From Syntrophomonas sp. UBA1368 (lineage in GTDB: Bacteria > Bacillota > Syntrophomonadia > Syntrophomonadales > Syntrophomonadaceae): a stretch of DNA of 26,969 nucleotides. Each line of letters begins with the position of its first letter. Position 1 is the first letter of the stretch. The notes under the pieces are model-generated. The model worked only from the letters and a program-made list of their open reading frames with translations. It was not told the DNA's origin and made no database searches. The stretch covers positions 1 through 26,969 of the forward strand of contig DBRM01000082.1 in the NCBI GenBank assembly GCA_002305965.1, in the 5' to 3' direction. The translations under genes were made by a program, and so were the position numbers. Below are positions 1-8,435 of this stretch, one piece after another.

Positions 1-489
1 ATACCTGATTATGATTTTAAGAATATTACCAAAGAAAAATTATTGATTCTGCTGGATGATGTCAGCGATCCGGGCAATGTTGGAACGATTATCCGCAGCG
101 GCTGGGCACTGGGAGCAGACGGGATCCTGATGACGCCTGGCTGTGCTGACCCTTTCAGTCCCAAAGTCGTCAGGGCATCCATGGGGGGAATATTGCATAT
201 ACCTGTATATACGAATTTTCCTTTGGAGACGTTACATGCTTTACAAAGCCAGGGTTATTTAATTTATTGCAGCGATGTTAACAGCCCCAACAGTTTATAT
301 GACCAGGATTTAACAGGAGGCAGAGTGATCGTGATTGGCAACGAATCACGGGGAATTAGTGAAAAAAGTAAAAACCTCTGTGATGTGAAATTTAAAATAC
401 CGATAAATTCTCAGGCAGATTCTTTAAATGCAGCCGTTGCATGTGGTATAATATTAGCAGAAGCATCACAGCAGAGATCACGTTCATAA
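1..489 (+). CDS. TrmH/SpoU-family RNA 2'-O-ribose methyltransferase, 3' part
   Basis: The reading frame is open from the first base, so the start and the N-terminal substrate-binding domain lie outside the window; 162 residues are visible. They form the SpoU (SPOUT, knotted) methyltransferase domain, which transfers a methyl group from S-adenosylmethionine to a ribose 2'-OH in rRNA or tRNA. All three SpoU motifs are visible: motif 1 with DPGNVGTIIRS, motif 2 with VIVIGNESRGIS, and motif 3 with IPINSQADSLNAAVA. A TrmH-family gene (ysgA) also precedes pheS-pheT in Bacillus subtilis, which fits this position. The exact target nucleotide cannot be told from the sequence. No convincing terminator follows it. 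Confidence 0.93.
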   Translation: MPDYDFKNITKEKLLILLDDVSDPGNVGTIIRSGWALGADGILMTPGCADPFSPKVVRASMGGILHIPVYTNFPLETLHALQSQGYLIYCSDVNSPNSLYDQDLTGGRVIVIGNESRGISEKSKNLCDVKFKIPINSQADSLNAAVACGIILAEASQQRSRS

Positions 490-563
490 TTGTTCCCCAA
501 ATACAATTTATGAAATAATTTTTTTCAGTTCGGCGTTAATGTTATTGCGGAGGTAGACCCTTT

Positions 564-656
564 ATGATAAACCAAGCCGAAAACATGTGGCAATTATTTG
601 AAAAGTCAGGATGCATCATTTATTATTTGATTTATAAAATGATTATTACACAATAA
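564..656 (+). CDS. YqzL-like small protein, 30 aa
   Basis: This small reading frame lies between the methyltransferase and the T-box. It starts with ATG, has GGAGG at 549-553 (10-base spacing) and ends with TAA. The product has the spacing W-x2-F-x2-SG-x-I-x2-Y-L-x-Y-K (WQLFEKSG then CIIYYLIYK). From memory this resembles the YqzL-like family of very small Firmicutes proteins (a Trp, then F-E-x-[ST]-G, then Y-L-x-[YF]-K). YqzL members are of unknown function and usually somewhat longer (about 45 residues). The gene is not in the T-box operon proper, since its stop lies just before T-box stem I. An accidental short frame is possible, but the start site and motif spacing argue against it. Confidence 0.55.
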   Translation: MINQAENMWQLFEKSGCIIYYLIYKMIITQ

Positions 657-660
657 AATG

Positions 661-900
661 CTGAGAACAGGAGCAGTAATATGCTGTTGCCTTTAAGGGA
701 GATCATGCCGTGACTGAAAGCGTGATCAGGTTTAAGCATGTGAATTCACCTGGGAGCAGCGGATTGAAAGAATGAGTAGATCTTGCCGGCAGCCTCCGTT
801 AACAGGCGATAGAGTGAACCAAATTTGCATAAATTTTGGTTAACAAGGGTGGTAACGCGGAAGTAACTTTCGTCCCTGGGGATGAAGGTTTTTTTATTTT
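661..900 (+). promoter_or_regulatory. T-box leader (Phe, UUC specifier) controlling pheST
   Basis: This is a tRNA-sensing leader RNA. Stem I begins with CAGG (668-671) pairing with CCTG (749-752). It encloses the S-turn bases AGTA (675-678) opposite GAA (742-744), immediately followed by the specifier TTC (745-747) and then A748. Stem III is the hairpin 817-841. The T-box core is AAGGGTGGTAACGCGG (845-860), close to the usual AARGGTGGTACCGCG. Its TGGT (850-853) can pair with the ACCA end of uncharged tRNA-Phe. In the antiterminator AGGG (846-849) pairs with CCCT (874-877). The competing terminator is 865-876 with 879-890, followed by seven or more T. Uncharged tRNA-Phe would be expected to switch pheST on. 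A weak possible promoter is TTTATA (631-636), 17 bases, TAAAAT (654-659). Confidence 0.9.
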
Positions 901-923
901 CTGAAACAAGGAGGATAAATGGT

Positions 924-1946
924 ATGTTGGAAAAATTAGCTGGACTGGACAAAGAAGCCCAGGCAATAATAGCCGCCTTAAATACCATTGAAGAACTAAA
1001 TGAATATAAGGTGAAAATGCTGGGGCGCAAAGGAGAAATAACAGCATTGCTGAGGGGCTTGAAAGATTTATCTCCGGAACAGCGGGCGGAAGTTGGAAAG
1101 GCTGCCAATGAAATCAAAGATAAATTGGAAGCACAGTTTAACAGCCGGGCAAATGAAATAATTCGGAGAGACCGCAATATCAAACTGCAGCAGGAAAAAA
1201 TCGATGTCACTTTACCAGGGCTGCCCATGCAAAGCGGAAGTATCCATCCGCTTACCCGCATCAGAAGGGAAATAACCGGAATATTCACCGGGATGGGATT
1301 TACCGTGGAAGAAGGCCCGGAGATTGAGCTGGACTATTATAATTTTGAAGCACTGAATGTACCCAAGCATCATCCCGCCCGTGATATGCAGGATTCTTTC
1401 TACATAACCGATGAAGTGCTGTTGCGGACGCATACCTCGCCGGTGCAGGTTAGGACCATGGAGAAGATGGTACCGCAGATACCGGTCAAGATTATCGTCC
1501 CCGGAACGGTTTACCGTAATGACGATGATGCTACCCATTCACCCATGTTTCACCAGGTAGAAGGACTTCTGATCGATGAGAGAATCACTTTTGCCGACCT
1601 GAAAGGGATCCTCATGCAATTTGCCAGGAAGATGTTCGGCGCTGACCTTGATGTCCGCTATCGGCCAAGCTTCTTCCCCTTTACTGAACCGAGTGTTGAG
1701 ATTGATATTTCCTGTGTGATGTGCGGAGGACAAGGATGCAGGGTATGTTCCCACACCGGATGGCTGGAGATACTTGGCGCCGGCATGGTTCACCCCAATG
1801 TGCTGAAATACGGCGGATATGATCCGGAAAAAGTCACCGGTTTTGCCTTCGGAATGGGTATCGAAAGAATCGCCATGCTCAAATATGGTATAAATGACCT
1901 GCGCCTCTTTTTTGACAATGACAAAAGATTTTTAGAACAGTTCTAA
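924..1946 (+). CDS. pheS: Phenylalanine--tRNA ligase alpha subunit
   Basis: This is the catalytic alpha chain (340 residues, normal length) of the cytoplasmic alpha2-beta2 phenylalanyl-tRNA synthetase, which charges tRNA-Phe. An N-terminal helical coiled-coil arm (about residues 1-85) is followed by the class II aminoacyl-tRNA synthetase core. Motif 2 is seen as VPGTVYRNDDDATHSPMFHQ, and motif 3 as FGMGIERIAMLKYGINDLRL. A cysteine-rich patch, CVMCGGQGCRVC, precedes motif 3. I chose the ATG at 924 because AAGGAGG (908-914) sits ahead of it; the frame extends 14 codons further up, but that stretch overlaps the T-box terminator. The pheT ribosome binding site overlaps the stop region, so the two genes are a tight operon under the T-box. 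Confidence 0.96.
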   Translation: MLEKLAGLDKEAQAIIAALNTIEELNEYKVKMLGRKGEITALLRGLKDLSPEQRAEVGKAANEIKDKLEAQFNSRANEIIRRDRNIKLQQEKIDVTLPGLPMQSGSIHPLTRIRREITGIFTGMGFTVEEGPEIELDYYNFEALNVPKHHPARDMQDSFYITDEVLLRTHTSPVQVRTMEKMVPQIPVKIIVPGTVYRNDDDATHSPMFHQVEGLLIDERITFADLKGILMQFARKMFGADLDVRYRPSFFPFTEPSVEIDISCVMCGGQGCRVCSHTGWLEILGAGMVHPNVLKYGGYDPEKVTGFAFGMGIERIAMLKYGINDLRLFFDNDKRFLEQF

Positions 1947-1960
1947 AGGAGGAGATAGTG

Positions 1961-4018
1961 ATGGGCGTATCTATAAACCAATTAAAAAAATATACACAAA
2001 TCGATCTGCCGGCAGAACAGTTGGCGCATGAATTGACCATGGCAGGCATTGCCATCGAAGGGATCGAAACCGCAGATGACGGTGATAAACTGTTGGAGCT
2101 TGATCTGACTCCTAACCGGGCTGACTGCCTTGGCTGGATCAATTTAGCCCGTGAAATATCCGCTCTTTCAGGAGCTGATTTAACCATACCGGAAACTTTT
2201 ATCAAAGAGAATGATGAGGTCATTGAAGACTACATAAAAGTCAATATAGATGATCCTCAGTTATGTAAAAGATATGCAGCCCGGGTTTTAAAGAATGTGA
2301 AAATCAAAGAATCGCCTCAGTGGATGCAGGATGCTTTGCGAAAAGCCGGGATTAGACCAATTAACAACGTGGTTGATGTCACCAATTATGTGATGCTGGA
2401 AAGCAACCAGCCTTTGCATGCATTTGATTACGATCTGCTGGGCGGAAGCAGGCAGGTTCTGGTCCGCCGCGCTTTTGCCCAGGAGCCCTTTACCACCCTG
2501 GACAGTATCAACCGGCAATTGGATGAGGAAATGCTGGTGATCACCAATGGAGAGAAACCCATTGCCCTGGCAGGGATCATGGGGGGCGAAAATACCGAAA
2601 TAAATGATCAGACGACCATAGTCTTGCTGGAATCAGCCAATTTCTTAGGGACCAACATTCGTAAAACTTCAAGGAAACTGGGCCTTAGAAGTGATTCATC
2701 CATCCGTTTCGAAAAGAATGTGGATCCCAATGGAGTTATCTACGCGATAAATCGGGCTGCCCAGATGATACACGAACTGGCCGGCGGAGAGGTAATAAAA
2801 GGCATCTTCGATGCTTATCCGCAGCCGCAAGAACCGGTAAGCATCCTGCTGCGGCCGGCGCGTGTCAATTATCTGCTGGGAACGGATATCAAGGAAGCGG
2901 AGATTAAATCCTGCCTGGAGAAATTGCGCTTCAAAGTAACTGAAACCGAGGAAGGGTTCCTGACAGAAGTCCCCACCTACCGTCCGGATATAACCATGGA
3001 AGTGGATTTGATCGAAGAAGTTGCCCGTTTATATGGGTATGACAAGATACCGGCTACTTTGTCCTATGGGGTGACACAACCGGGTGGACTCAATAGCGAA
3101 CAGCATTTCCGCGACCGCATCCAGGATATTTTATCGAAGAACTTGATGGAAGTGGTCAATTATACATTTATAAACCCCGCTTCATATGGAATGATCTGTT
3201 TGAACGAACAGGATAAATTGAGGAACAGCATTAAAATAGCCAATCCCTTATCAGAAGAACAATCGGTTATGAGGACTGTATTGCTGCCGGGATTGCTGAA
3301 GAATATAAGAGAAAACCTGGCCCGCAAAAACGACAATCTGGGGTTCTTTGAATTGGGTACCGTGTTTTATCCCTCTGATAAACCATTGCCCCTGGAAGTT
3401 TTGAAAGTAGGTGCAGTCGTGGCCGGTAATGCAGAATCCAACTGGCTGAAGAATGTAATTCCCATGGATTACTTCTACCTCAAGGGCCTGGCAGAAGATA
3501 TGCTGTCACGTCTGGGTATCGAGGAAATCACTTTCACTGCTGCCGAACACCCGGCCTTTCATCCTGGCAGGACAGCAAAGGTAAGTAAAGGAGACCGGGA
3601 GATCGGAATCATCGGTGAGGTTCATCCAGAAGTATGTGAAAACTATAATATCAAATCCAGGGTGACAGCCTTTGAATTCAATGCAGCCGTTTTATTCGAA
3701 CTGAGCCAGCCCATTAAAATGTCAAAAGAGATCACTCGTTATCCAGCTATTAAAAGGGATATTGCTGTGGTACTCCCTGTTACAGTTACGTATGCTGAAG
3801 CCAGGCAGCTGATCGAAACTGATCAGTCGGGGCTTTTGCAGGAAGTGGAAGTATTTGACGTTTACACCGGCGGACAGGTTCCGGAGGGTTACAAGAGTAT
3901 GGCCTTCAGGCTGGTATTCAAGTCCAGTGAGAAAACTTTGACCGAAAATGAGGTTATTCCCATCGTGGATGAGATCCTGGCCCGGCTGAAAAACCAGTGG
4001 GGGGCCCTGCAAAGATAA
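1961..4018 (+). CDS. pheT: Phenylalanine--tRNA ligase beta subunit, lacking the B2 tRNA-binding domain
   Basis: This is the beta chain of phenylalanyl-tRNA synthetase, carrying the editing site and the tRNA-binding parts. It has 685 residues against roughly 800 for typical bacterial PheT. The first 36 residues (half of B1) run directly into DKLLELDLTPNRADCL at 42-57; in canonical PheT an EMAP-II/OB-fold domain (B2) of about 110 residues lies between these. The remaining domains are present: the B3/B4 editing region with PINNVVDVTNYVMLESNQPLHAFD, B5 with the motif TYRPDITMEVDLIEEVARLY, the catalytic-like B6/B7 core, and the C-terminal FDX-ACB anticodon-binding domain (about 590-683, with RYPAIKRDIAVV). 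AAAGGAGG (1945-1952) supports the ATG at 1961 over the GTG one codon earlier. No frameshift is seen at the junction. Confidence 0.94.
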   Translation: MGVSINQLKKYTQIDLPAEQLAHELTMAGIAIEGIETADDGDKLLELDLTPNRADCLGWINLAREISALSGADLTIPETFIKENDEVIEDYIKVNIDDPQLCKRYAARVLKNVKIKESPQWMQDALRKAGIRPINNVVDVTNYVMLESNQPLHAFDYDLLGGSRQVLVRRAFAQEPFTTLDSINRQLDEEMLVITNGEKPIALAGIMGGENTEINDQTTIVLLESANFLGTNIRKTSRKLGLRSDSSIRFEKNVDPNGVIYAINRAAQMIHELAGGEVIKGIFDAYPQPQEPVSILLRPARVNYLLGTDIKEAEIKSCLEKLRFKVTETEEGFLTEVPTYRPDITMEVDLIEEVARLYGYDKIPATLSYGVTQPGGLNSEQHFRDRIQDILSKNLMEVVNYTFINPASYGMICLNEQDKLRNSIKIANPLSEEQSVMRTVLLPGLLKNIRENLARKNDNLGFFELGTVFYPSDKPLPLEVLKVGAVVAGNAESNWLKNVIPMDYFYLKGLAEDMLSRLGIEEITFTAAEHPAFHPGRTAKVSKGDREIGIIGEVHPEVCENYNIKSRVTAFEFNAAVLFELSQPIKMSKEITRYPAIKRDIAVVLPVTVTYAEARQLIETDQSGLLQEVEVFDVYTGGQVPEGYKSMAFRLVFKSSEKTLTENEVIPIVDEILARLKNQWGALQR

Positions 4019-4151
4019 CAGGCACATTATCAAAACAGGAATTGTGAAATAAACAGGTTTCAATGAACCGGCGCAGAAGAAGGTTAAGAACTGCGGCAGG
4101 AAGCTCAGGGAAAAAGACGTAAATTTTTACGCTGATTGACCTGGACTATCC

Positions 4152-4200
4152 GGTTAGCGCAGTGATTAACCTTTTTGCTGCTTCGAAAGCAGATTTTATT
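4152..4200 (+). terminator. Possible weak terminator(s) after pheT
   Basis: Two short hairpins follow each other. GGTTA (4152-4156) pairs with TAACC (4167-4171), followed directly by TTTTT (4172-4176). CTGCTT (4178-4183) pairs with AAGCAG (4187-4192), followed by ATTTTATT. Either could end the pheST transcript, but the stems are only 5-6 bp. The rest of 4019-4249 shows nothing convincing apart from the promoter at 4207-4215. Confidence 0.35.
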
Positions 4201-4206
4201 GGTAAA

Positions 4207-4215
4207 TGTTATAAT
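4207..4215 (+). promoter_or_regulatory. Extended -10 promoter for the uridine-kinase-like gene
   Basis: The string TGTTATAAT is a perfect TATAAT preceded by an extended -10 TG, about 35 bases ahead of the ATG at 4250. No good -35 hexamer is seen at 16-18 bases, which extended -10 promoters tolerate. Confidence 0.5.
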
Positions 4216-4249
4216 AATGATTAGTAAAACCGTAACGGGGAGGATTTTA

Positions 4250-5926
4250 ATGACTAGTGTGAGTGAAAGCCCGAAGATGATATGGATTGACTTAGTAGAT
4301 AAGGGGAAATATGAAGTTGCGGAGGGGACCGAGGTCAAAGACCTGGTTGACGTTTATTATACAGACCATAAGCTGCCGATTGTGGGGGCATTGATACAAA
4401 ATGAGATGCAGGATCTTAATTATTTATTGCAGAATGGCGATACAGTTGAAATGGTCGATATCGCAACTGAGGATGGAGTGAGGATTTACAGGCGCAGCGC
4501 TTTGCTTATGCTTCTAAAGGCTTGTCACGACTTGTTCCCGGGAATGACACTGATAGCAAGGCATTCGTTATCAGATGGCTTGTTTTGCGAATTCTCCAAT
4601 AGGGAAGTAACACCAGCCGAAGTAAAACAGTTGGAAGAACATATGCGTGATTTGGAAAAACAAAGTTTAACCATAGAACGGTTTGTTGTACACATGAAAG
4701 AAGCCCTGGAGATATTTTCATCCTTAAATCAGCAGGATCTGGTCGAATTATTAAAGCAAAGAAATAAAAATATTATCCATGTATGCAAACTGGGGGATTA
4801 TTATGAATATTTCTATGGCTTGGTACTAACTAATACAGCACAGGTAAATCAATTCCGGCTTATTTATTACCCGCCCGGCATGATTCTGCAGACACCGGTC
4901 AAGAAAAACCCTGGAGTATTAATGCCATTTGTCGAACAAAAAAAATTAGCCAACATCTATAGCGAGGAAAAAGCCTGGGCGGAAATGCTGAATGCGCCAC
5001 ATGTTCCGGCAGTTAATAAGACCATTGCCCAGGGAGGATTTAAAGATTTCATAAGAATTAATGAAGCCCTGCATGAAAAAAAGATCGCGGATATTGCTGA
5101 CCAGATATGCAATAATAAAGATGTGCGGATCATTTTGATCGCCGGTCCTTCCTCTTCCGGCAAAACGACCTTTGCCCAGCGTTTATTTATTCAGTTGAAA
5201 GTCAACGGCAAACAGCCGATGGCAATTTCTTTAGATAATTATTTTGTGGATCGATGCGATACTCCCCTGGACGAGGACAATGAATATGATTTCGAATCCC
5301 TTGAGGCTTTGAAATTGGATTTGTTCAATGAACATTTACAGAAGTTGATCAATGGCGAAGAAGTGGAAATGCCCATATATAATTTTATTAAAGGTACCTG
5401 TGAAGCAGAGGGGAAGAAAATAAAATTAGGCCCGGGACAACCGCTGATTCTGGAAGGGATTCATTGCCTTAATGATGAACTTACCAGCAGTATCTACTCT
5501 AAACAAAAATTTAAGATCTATATCAGTGCCTTGACCCAGCTAAATATAGATTTCTCCAATAATATTTCCACCACTGACAGCCGCTTGGTCAGAAGAATTA
5601 TCAGAGATAACAGAACCAGAGGACATAATGCCTTGCAGACCATTAAAAGATGGCCTTCAGTCAGAAGAGGCGAAGAAAAAAATATTTTTCCTTTTCAGGA
5701 AAGTGCCGATGCGATGTTTAATTCTTCATTAGTATATGAATTATTCGTTTTGAAACCTTTTATAGAACCATTGCTAAATCAGGTGGGGACGGAAAACAAG
5801 GAATATGCAGAAGCAATGCGGCTGCAAAAGTTTTTAAGCTATTTTACACCTGTCATACTGGAAGACAGAGATATTCCGTATAATTCTATTTTAAGAGAGT
5901 TCATAGGCAACAGCTGTTTTGAATAA
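4250..5926 (+). CDS. Uridine kinase-like P-loop protein with ThrRS-like N-terminus
   Basis: The protein has 558 residues in two parts. The N-terminal ~60 residues look like a TGS/ubiquitin-like fold. The next stretch, with ARHSLSDGLFCEF, resembles the second additional domain of threonyl-tRNA synthetases. The C-terminal ~280 residues are a phosphoribulokinase/uridine kinase P-loop fold with Walker A GPSSSGKTT at 299-307, a substrate-region SLDNYFVDR, and LILEGIHCLND. Proteins of this architecture are common in clostridia and Thermotogae and are usually annotated as uridine kinase or nucleoside kinase; the true substrate is not shown here. GGGGAGGA (4237-4244) supports the ATG at 4250, although the frame stays open 25 codons upstream. 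It sits between pheT and phoP with its own promoter. Confidence 0.85.
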   Translation: MTSVSESPKMIWIDLVDKGKYEVAEGTEVKDLVDVYYTDHKLPIVGALIQNEMQDLNYLLQNGDTVEMVDIATEDGVRIYRRSALLMLLKACHDLFPGMTLIARHSLSDGLFCEFSNREVTPAEVKQLEEHMRDLEKQSLTIERFVVHMKEALEIFSSLNQQDLVELLKQRNKNIIHVCKLGDYYEYFYGLVLTNTAQVNQFRLIYYPPGMILQTPVKKNPGVLMPFVEQKKLANIYSEEKAWAEMLNAPHVPAVNKTIAQGGFKDFIRINEALHEKKIADIADQICNNKDVRIILIAGPSSSGKTTFAQRLFIQLKVNGKQPMAISLDNYFVDRCDTPLDEDNEYDFESLEALKLDLFNEHLQKLINGEEVEMPIYNFIKGTCEAEGKKIKLGPGQPLILEGIHCLNDELTSSIYSKQKFKIYISALTQLNIDFSNNISTTDSRLVRRIIRDNRTRGHNALQTIKRWPSVRRGEEKNIFPFQESADAMFNSSLVYELFVLKPFIEPLLNQVGTENKEYAEAMRLQKFLSYFTPVILEDRDIPYNSILREFIGNSCFE

Positions 5927-5960
5927 AAGTTACCGTCATAATTTTATGGGGGTGAAGTCC

Positions 5961-6662
5961 TTGCAAGGTAAAGTATTGGTAGTTGACGATGAGGAATCAT
6001 TAGTAAGGCTGATCACTTATAATCTGATTAAAGATGGTTTTGATACATTACAGGCCAATGATGGAAGAGAAGCCTGGAACCTGATCATGCAGGAAAAACC
6101 GGATCTGATCATTCTGGATCTGATGCTGCCTGGCAAAGATGGGCTGGAAATCTGCCGGGATTTACGCAGGGAGAATATCAATACGCCCATTATAATGCTT
6201 ACCGCCCGGGACGATGAAGTAGATAAAATTGTCGGCCTTGAATTAGGAGCAGATGATTATGTGACCAAACCTTTCAGTGTGAAAGAATTGAGTGCCAGAG
6301 TAAGGGCTGTACTGCGACGGCAAAATAACAGTGAACAACAGCAGGAAAACCAGATGGTAAGCGTTGGAGAGTTTTTAATAAAACCGTTGAACTGCGAAAT
6401 CTGGTTTAAAGGCAGGAAAATGGAATTGACCATGAAAGAATATGAGTTGCTGCAAATGCTGCTGAATAATAAAGGCCGGGTACTGAAAAGGGAATATTTG
6501 CTGGACGTCTTATGGGACTATCCCGACAGTGCCAATACCAGAGCTTTGGATGTTTATATCAGCAAATTACGGGATAAAATTGAAATTGACAGCAAAAACC
6601 CAAAATATATAATTACAGTACGTGGTTTCGGATATAAATTTGAGGAGAATGGCCATGAATAA
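5961..6662 (+). CDS. phoP: Phosphate response regulator PhoP/PhoB, OmpR family
   Basis: This 233-residue DNA-binding response regulator is a cytoplasmic transcription factor. The receiver domain (about 4-118) has the acidic pair D9-D10, phospho-acceptor D53 in LIILDLMLPGKDG, T81 and K103 in DDYVTKPF. The C-terminal winged helix (about 135-230) contains MKEYELLQMLLNNKGRVLKR and RGFGYKF. I chose the TTG at 5961 because GGGGGTGAAG (5948-5957) precedes it at good spacing and the product then begins right at the receiver domain. An ATG at 5946 lacks a ribosome binding site, and that ATG overlaps the purine tract. The identity as the Pho regulator rests on the kinase and pst genes that follow. The stop overlaps the start of phoR. 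Confidence 0.9.
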   Translation: MQGKVLVVDDEESLVRLITYNLIKDGFDTLQANDGREAWNLIMQEKPDLIILDLMLPGKDGLEICRDLRRENINTPIIMLTARDDEVDKIVGLELGADDYVTKPFSVKELSARVRAVLRRQNNSEQQQENQMVSVGEFLIKPLNCEIWFKGRKMELTMKEYELLQMLLNNKGRVLKREYLLDVLWDYPDSANTRALDVYISKLRDKIEIDSKNPKYIITVRGFGYKFEENGHE

Positions 6663-8427
6663 ATCTTTTCACCGGCGTTTGACGACCAACTTTATCGTTA
6701 CTATCGTACTATTTTTATGCCTTAATTTATTGATCAGTTATTTTATTTTCAAAGACTATTATGTGAGCGAAATCAAAGAAAATCTTACCCATCAGGCATA
6801 CCTGGCCGCAGATATCATTTCCAGCACGTATATTGAAGATGATGACAATTATTTGCAGCAAATCAGTAATAAAATAGCCCGGGACACCGGCCTTCGGGTC
6901 ACAGTCATAGATGCTGCTGATGGAAATGTCATGGCAGATTCCGGTTTTGACAGCCACATCATGGAACCGCATAAAAGCCGCCCCGAGATTTTCAAAGCCT
7001 TGAAAGGGGAGTCAGGGACAGATATAAGGTTCAGTGATACGGCCGGGCAGTATTTGCTCTATGCAGCGATTCCCTTTAAGACGGATACCTTCTCCGGGGT
7101 GCTGCGTTTGGCCAAGCCTCTGAAAGAAATCCAAAACGTTTTGCTGAAAATCATGTTGCTATTATTACTGACCATCGTTTTGACTGGCATTGCGGCCTTT
7201 ATCATCAGTTCAGCCATTGCAAGGCGGCTTGCCCTGCCGTTAGCAGAAATTACTGAATCCGTTGAGGATATTGCCCGGGGAAATTTCAGCCGCAGGATAA
7301 CAGCGCAGTTCAAGGACCATGAGTTTGAGGGATTATCTGCTGCTGTCAATAATATGGCTGAATATATTGAAGACTATTTACACCTGACAACGGAAGTGAA
7401 AAGCCAGTTGGAAGCCTTGCTGGAAAACACAGTGAATGGCATTCTCATGGTTGATTTGTCAGGCAGGATCAAATATGTCAATCCGGTAGCGAAGGAACTT
7501 CTGTTTGCTGATAAGGATCCGCTGGGGCGAAAACACGCAGATGTCATCAATAATTATGAACTGATAGAAATCATCGACCGACTGCGGAATAAGGCCGATT
7601 TGATCAAAACCAAAATTAAACTGTATTGTCTGGGGGAAAAAATTATAGATGTAAATGCCCTCATGATTTCTACCGCCAAAGGAAAGCAAAATGACAGCAT
7701 CCTGGTGGTTTTAAATGACATCACCGGCATCACGCATCTTGAACAGGTGAGAAAAGACTTCGTTGCCAATGTCACCCATGAATTGAAAACTCCGTTGGCC
7801 AGTATCAGCGGTTTTGCGGAGACGATGCTTTCAGGCAAGGTTGATGACAAGGAAGAGTTCCGGGAATTTTCGCAAATCATTTATAATGAGACCCAACGAT
7901 TAACGGCCTTGATCAATGACCTCTTTGAGCTTTCCCGGATTGAGAATGCAGTGGAACAGGTTTCCCGGCAAGAAGTGGATATAGGGGCGGTTATTGAAGA
8001 TACAGTAAAATTGATCTTAAAAAAACCGGAAGCCGCCGATCACCGCATTCATTTTGTTAGACCATCCCAACCGGTAGTGATTTTGACCGAGCATAATTCG
8101 ATCGTGCAAATCATGATAAACCTGTTGGATAATGCAGTTAAATTCAGTGATCCAAAGGAAGACATCCGAATTGTTCTGGAAGAAAAACCCGAGGAGATCA
8201 TCGTTTCTGTGATCGATAAGGGAGAGGGGATCCCGGAAAAAGAACAAGGCAGGGTTTTTGAAAGATTTTATCGGGTCGATCAGGCTCGTTCCCGAAAAAC
8301 AGGAGGAACAGGCCTGGGGCTTTCGATCGTCAAGCATTTGGCTGAAAGGCTGGGGGGAAGAGCGGGAGTTGAAAGCAAGCCGGGGGAAGGATCGAGGTTC
8401 TATTTTTCAATTCCCAGGCAATCTTGA
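6655..8427 (+). CDS. phoR: Phosphate sensor histidine kinase PhoR
   Basis: This membrane histidine kinase has 590 residues. TM1 spans about 12-32. An extracytoplasmic sensor domain lies at about 33-160, and TM2 at about 162-186. HAMP follows to about 240, then a PAS domain (about 255-350). HisKA carries phospho-acceptor H375 in NVTHELKTPLASISG. The ATPase domain has an N box (NLLDNAVKFS), G1 (DKGEGIP), F box (RVFERFYRVD) and G2 (GGTGLGLSIV). The ATG at 6655 overlaps the phoP stop by 8 bases and has GAGGAG (6642-6647) 7 bases ahead, so the pair is translationally coupled. The layout matches Bacillus PhoR. With pst and phoU downstream it most likely monitors phosphate supply and phosphorylates PhoP. 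Confidence 0.93.
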   Translation: MNKSFHRRLTTNFIVTIVLFLCLNLLISYFIFKDYYVSEIKENLTHQAYLAADIISSTYIEDDDNYLQQISNKIARDTGLRVTVIDAADGNVMADSGFDSHIMEPHKSRPEIFKALKGESGTDIRFSDTAGQYLLYAAIPFKTDTFSGVLRLAKPLKEIQNVLLKIMLLLLLTIVLTGIAAFIISSAIARRLALPLAEITESVEDIARGNFSRRITAQFKDHEFEGLSAAVNNMAEYIEDYLHLTTEVKSQLEALLENTVNGILMVDLSGRIKYVNPVAKELLFADKDPLGRKHADVINNYELIEIIDRLRNKADLIKTKIKLYCLGEKIIDVNALMISTAKGKQNDSILVVLNDITGITHLEQVRKDFVANVTHELKTPLASISGFAETMLSGKVDDKEEFREFSQIIYNETQRLTALINDLFELSRIENAVEQVSRQEVDIGAVIEDTVKLILKKPEAADHRIHFVRPSQPVVILTEHNSIVQIMINLLDNAVKFSDPKEDIRIVLEEKPEEIIVSVIDKGEGIPEKEQGRVFERFYRVDQARSRKTGGTGLGLSIVKHLAERLGGRAGVESKPGEGSRFYFSIPRQS

Positions 8428-8435
8428 AATAACGG

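Noticed and set aside
746..1288. Long minus-strand frame (180 codons) across pheS and the T-box
   Set aside because: It is antisense to a certain gene and a regulatory RNA, its product is low-complexity Ser/Leu-rich, and it has no recognisable domain.
4063..4122. Short arginine-rich frame starting at ATG 4063 after pheT
   Set aside because: It has only 19 codons, no ribosome binding site and low-complexity composition; probably chance.
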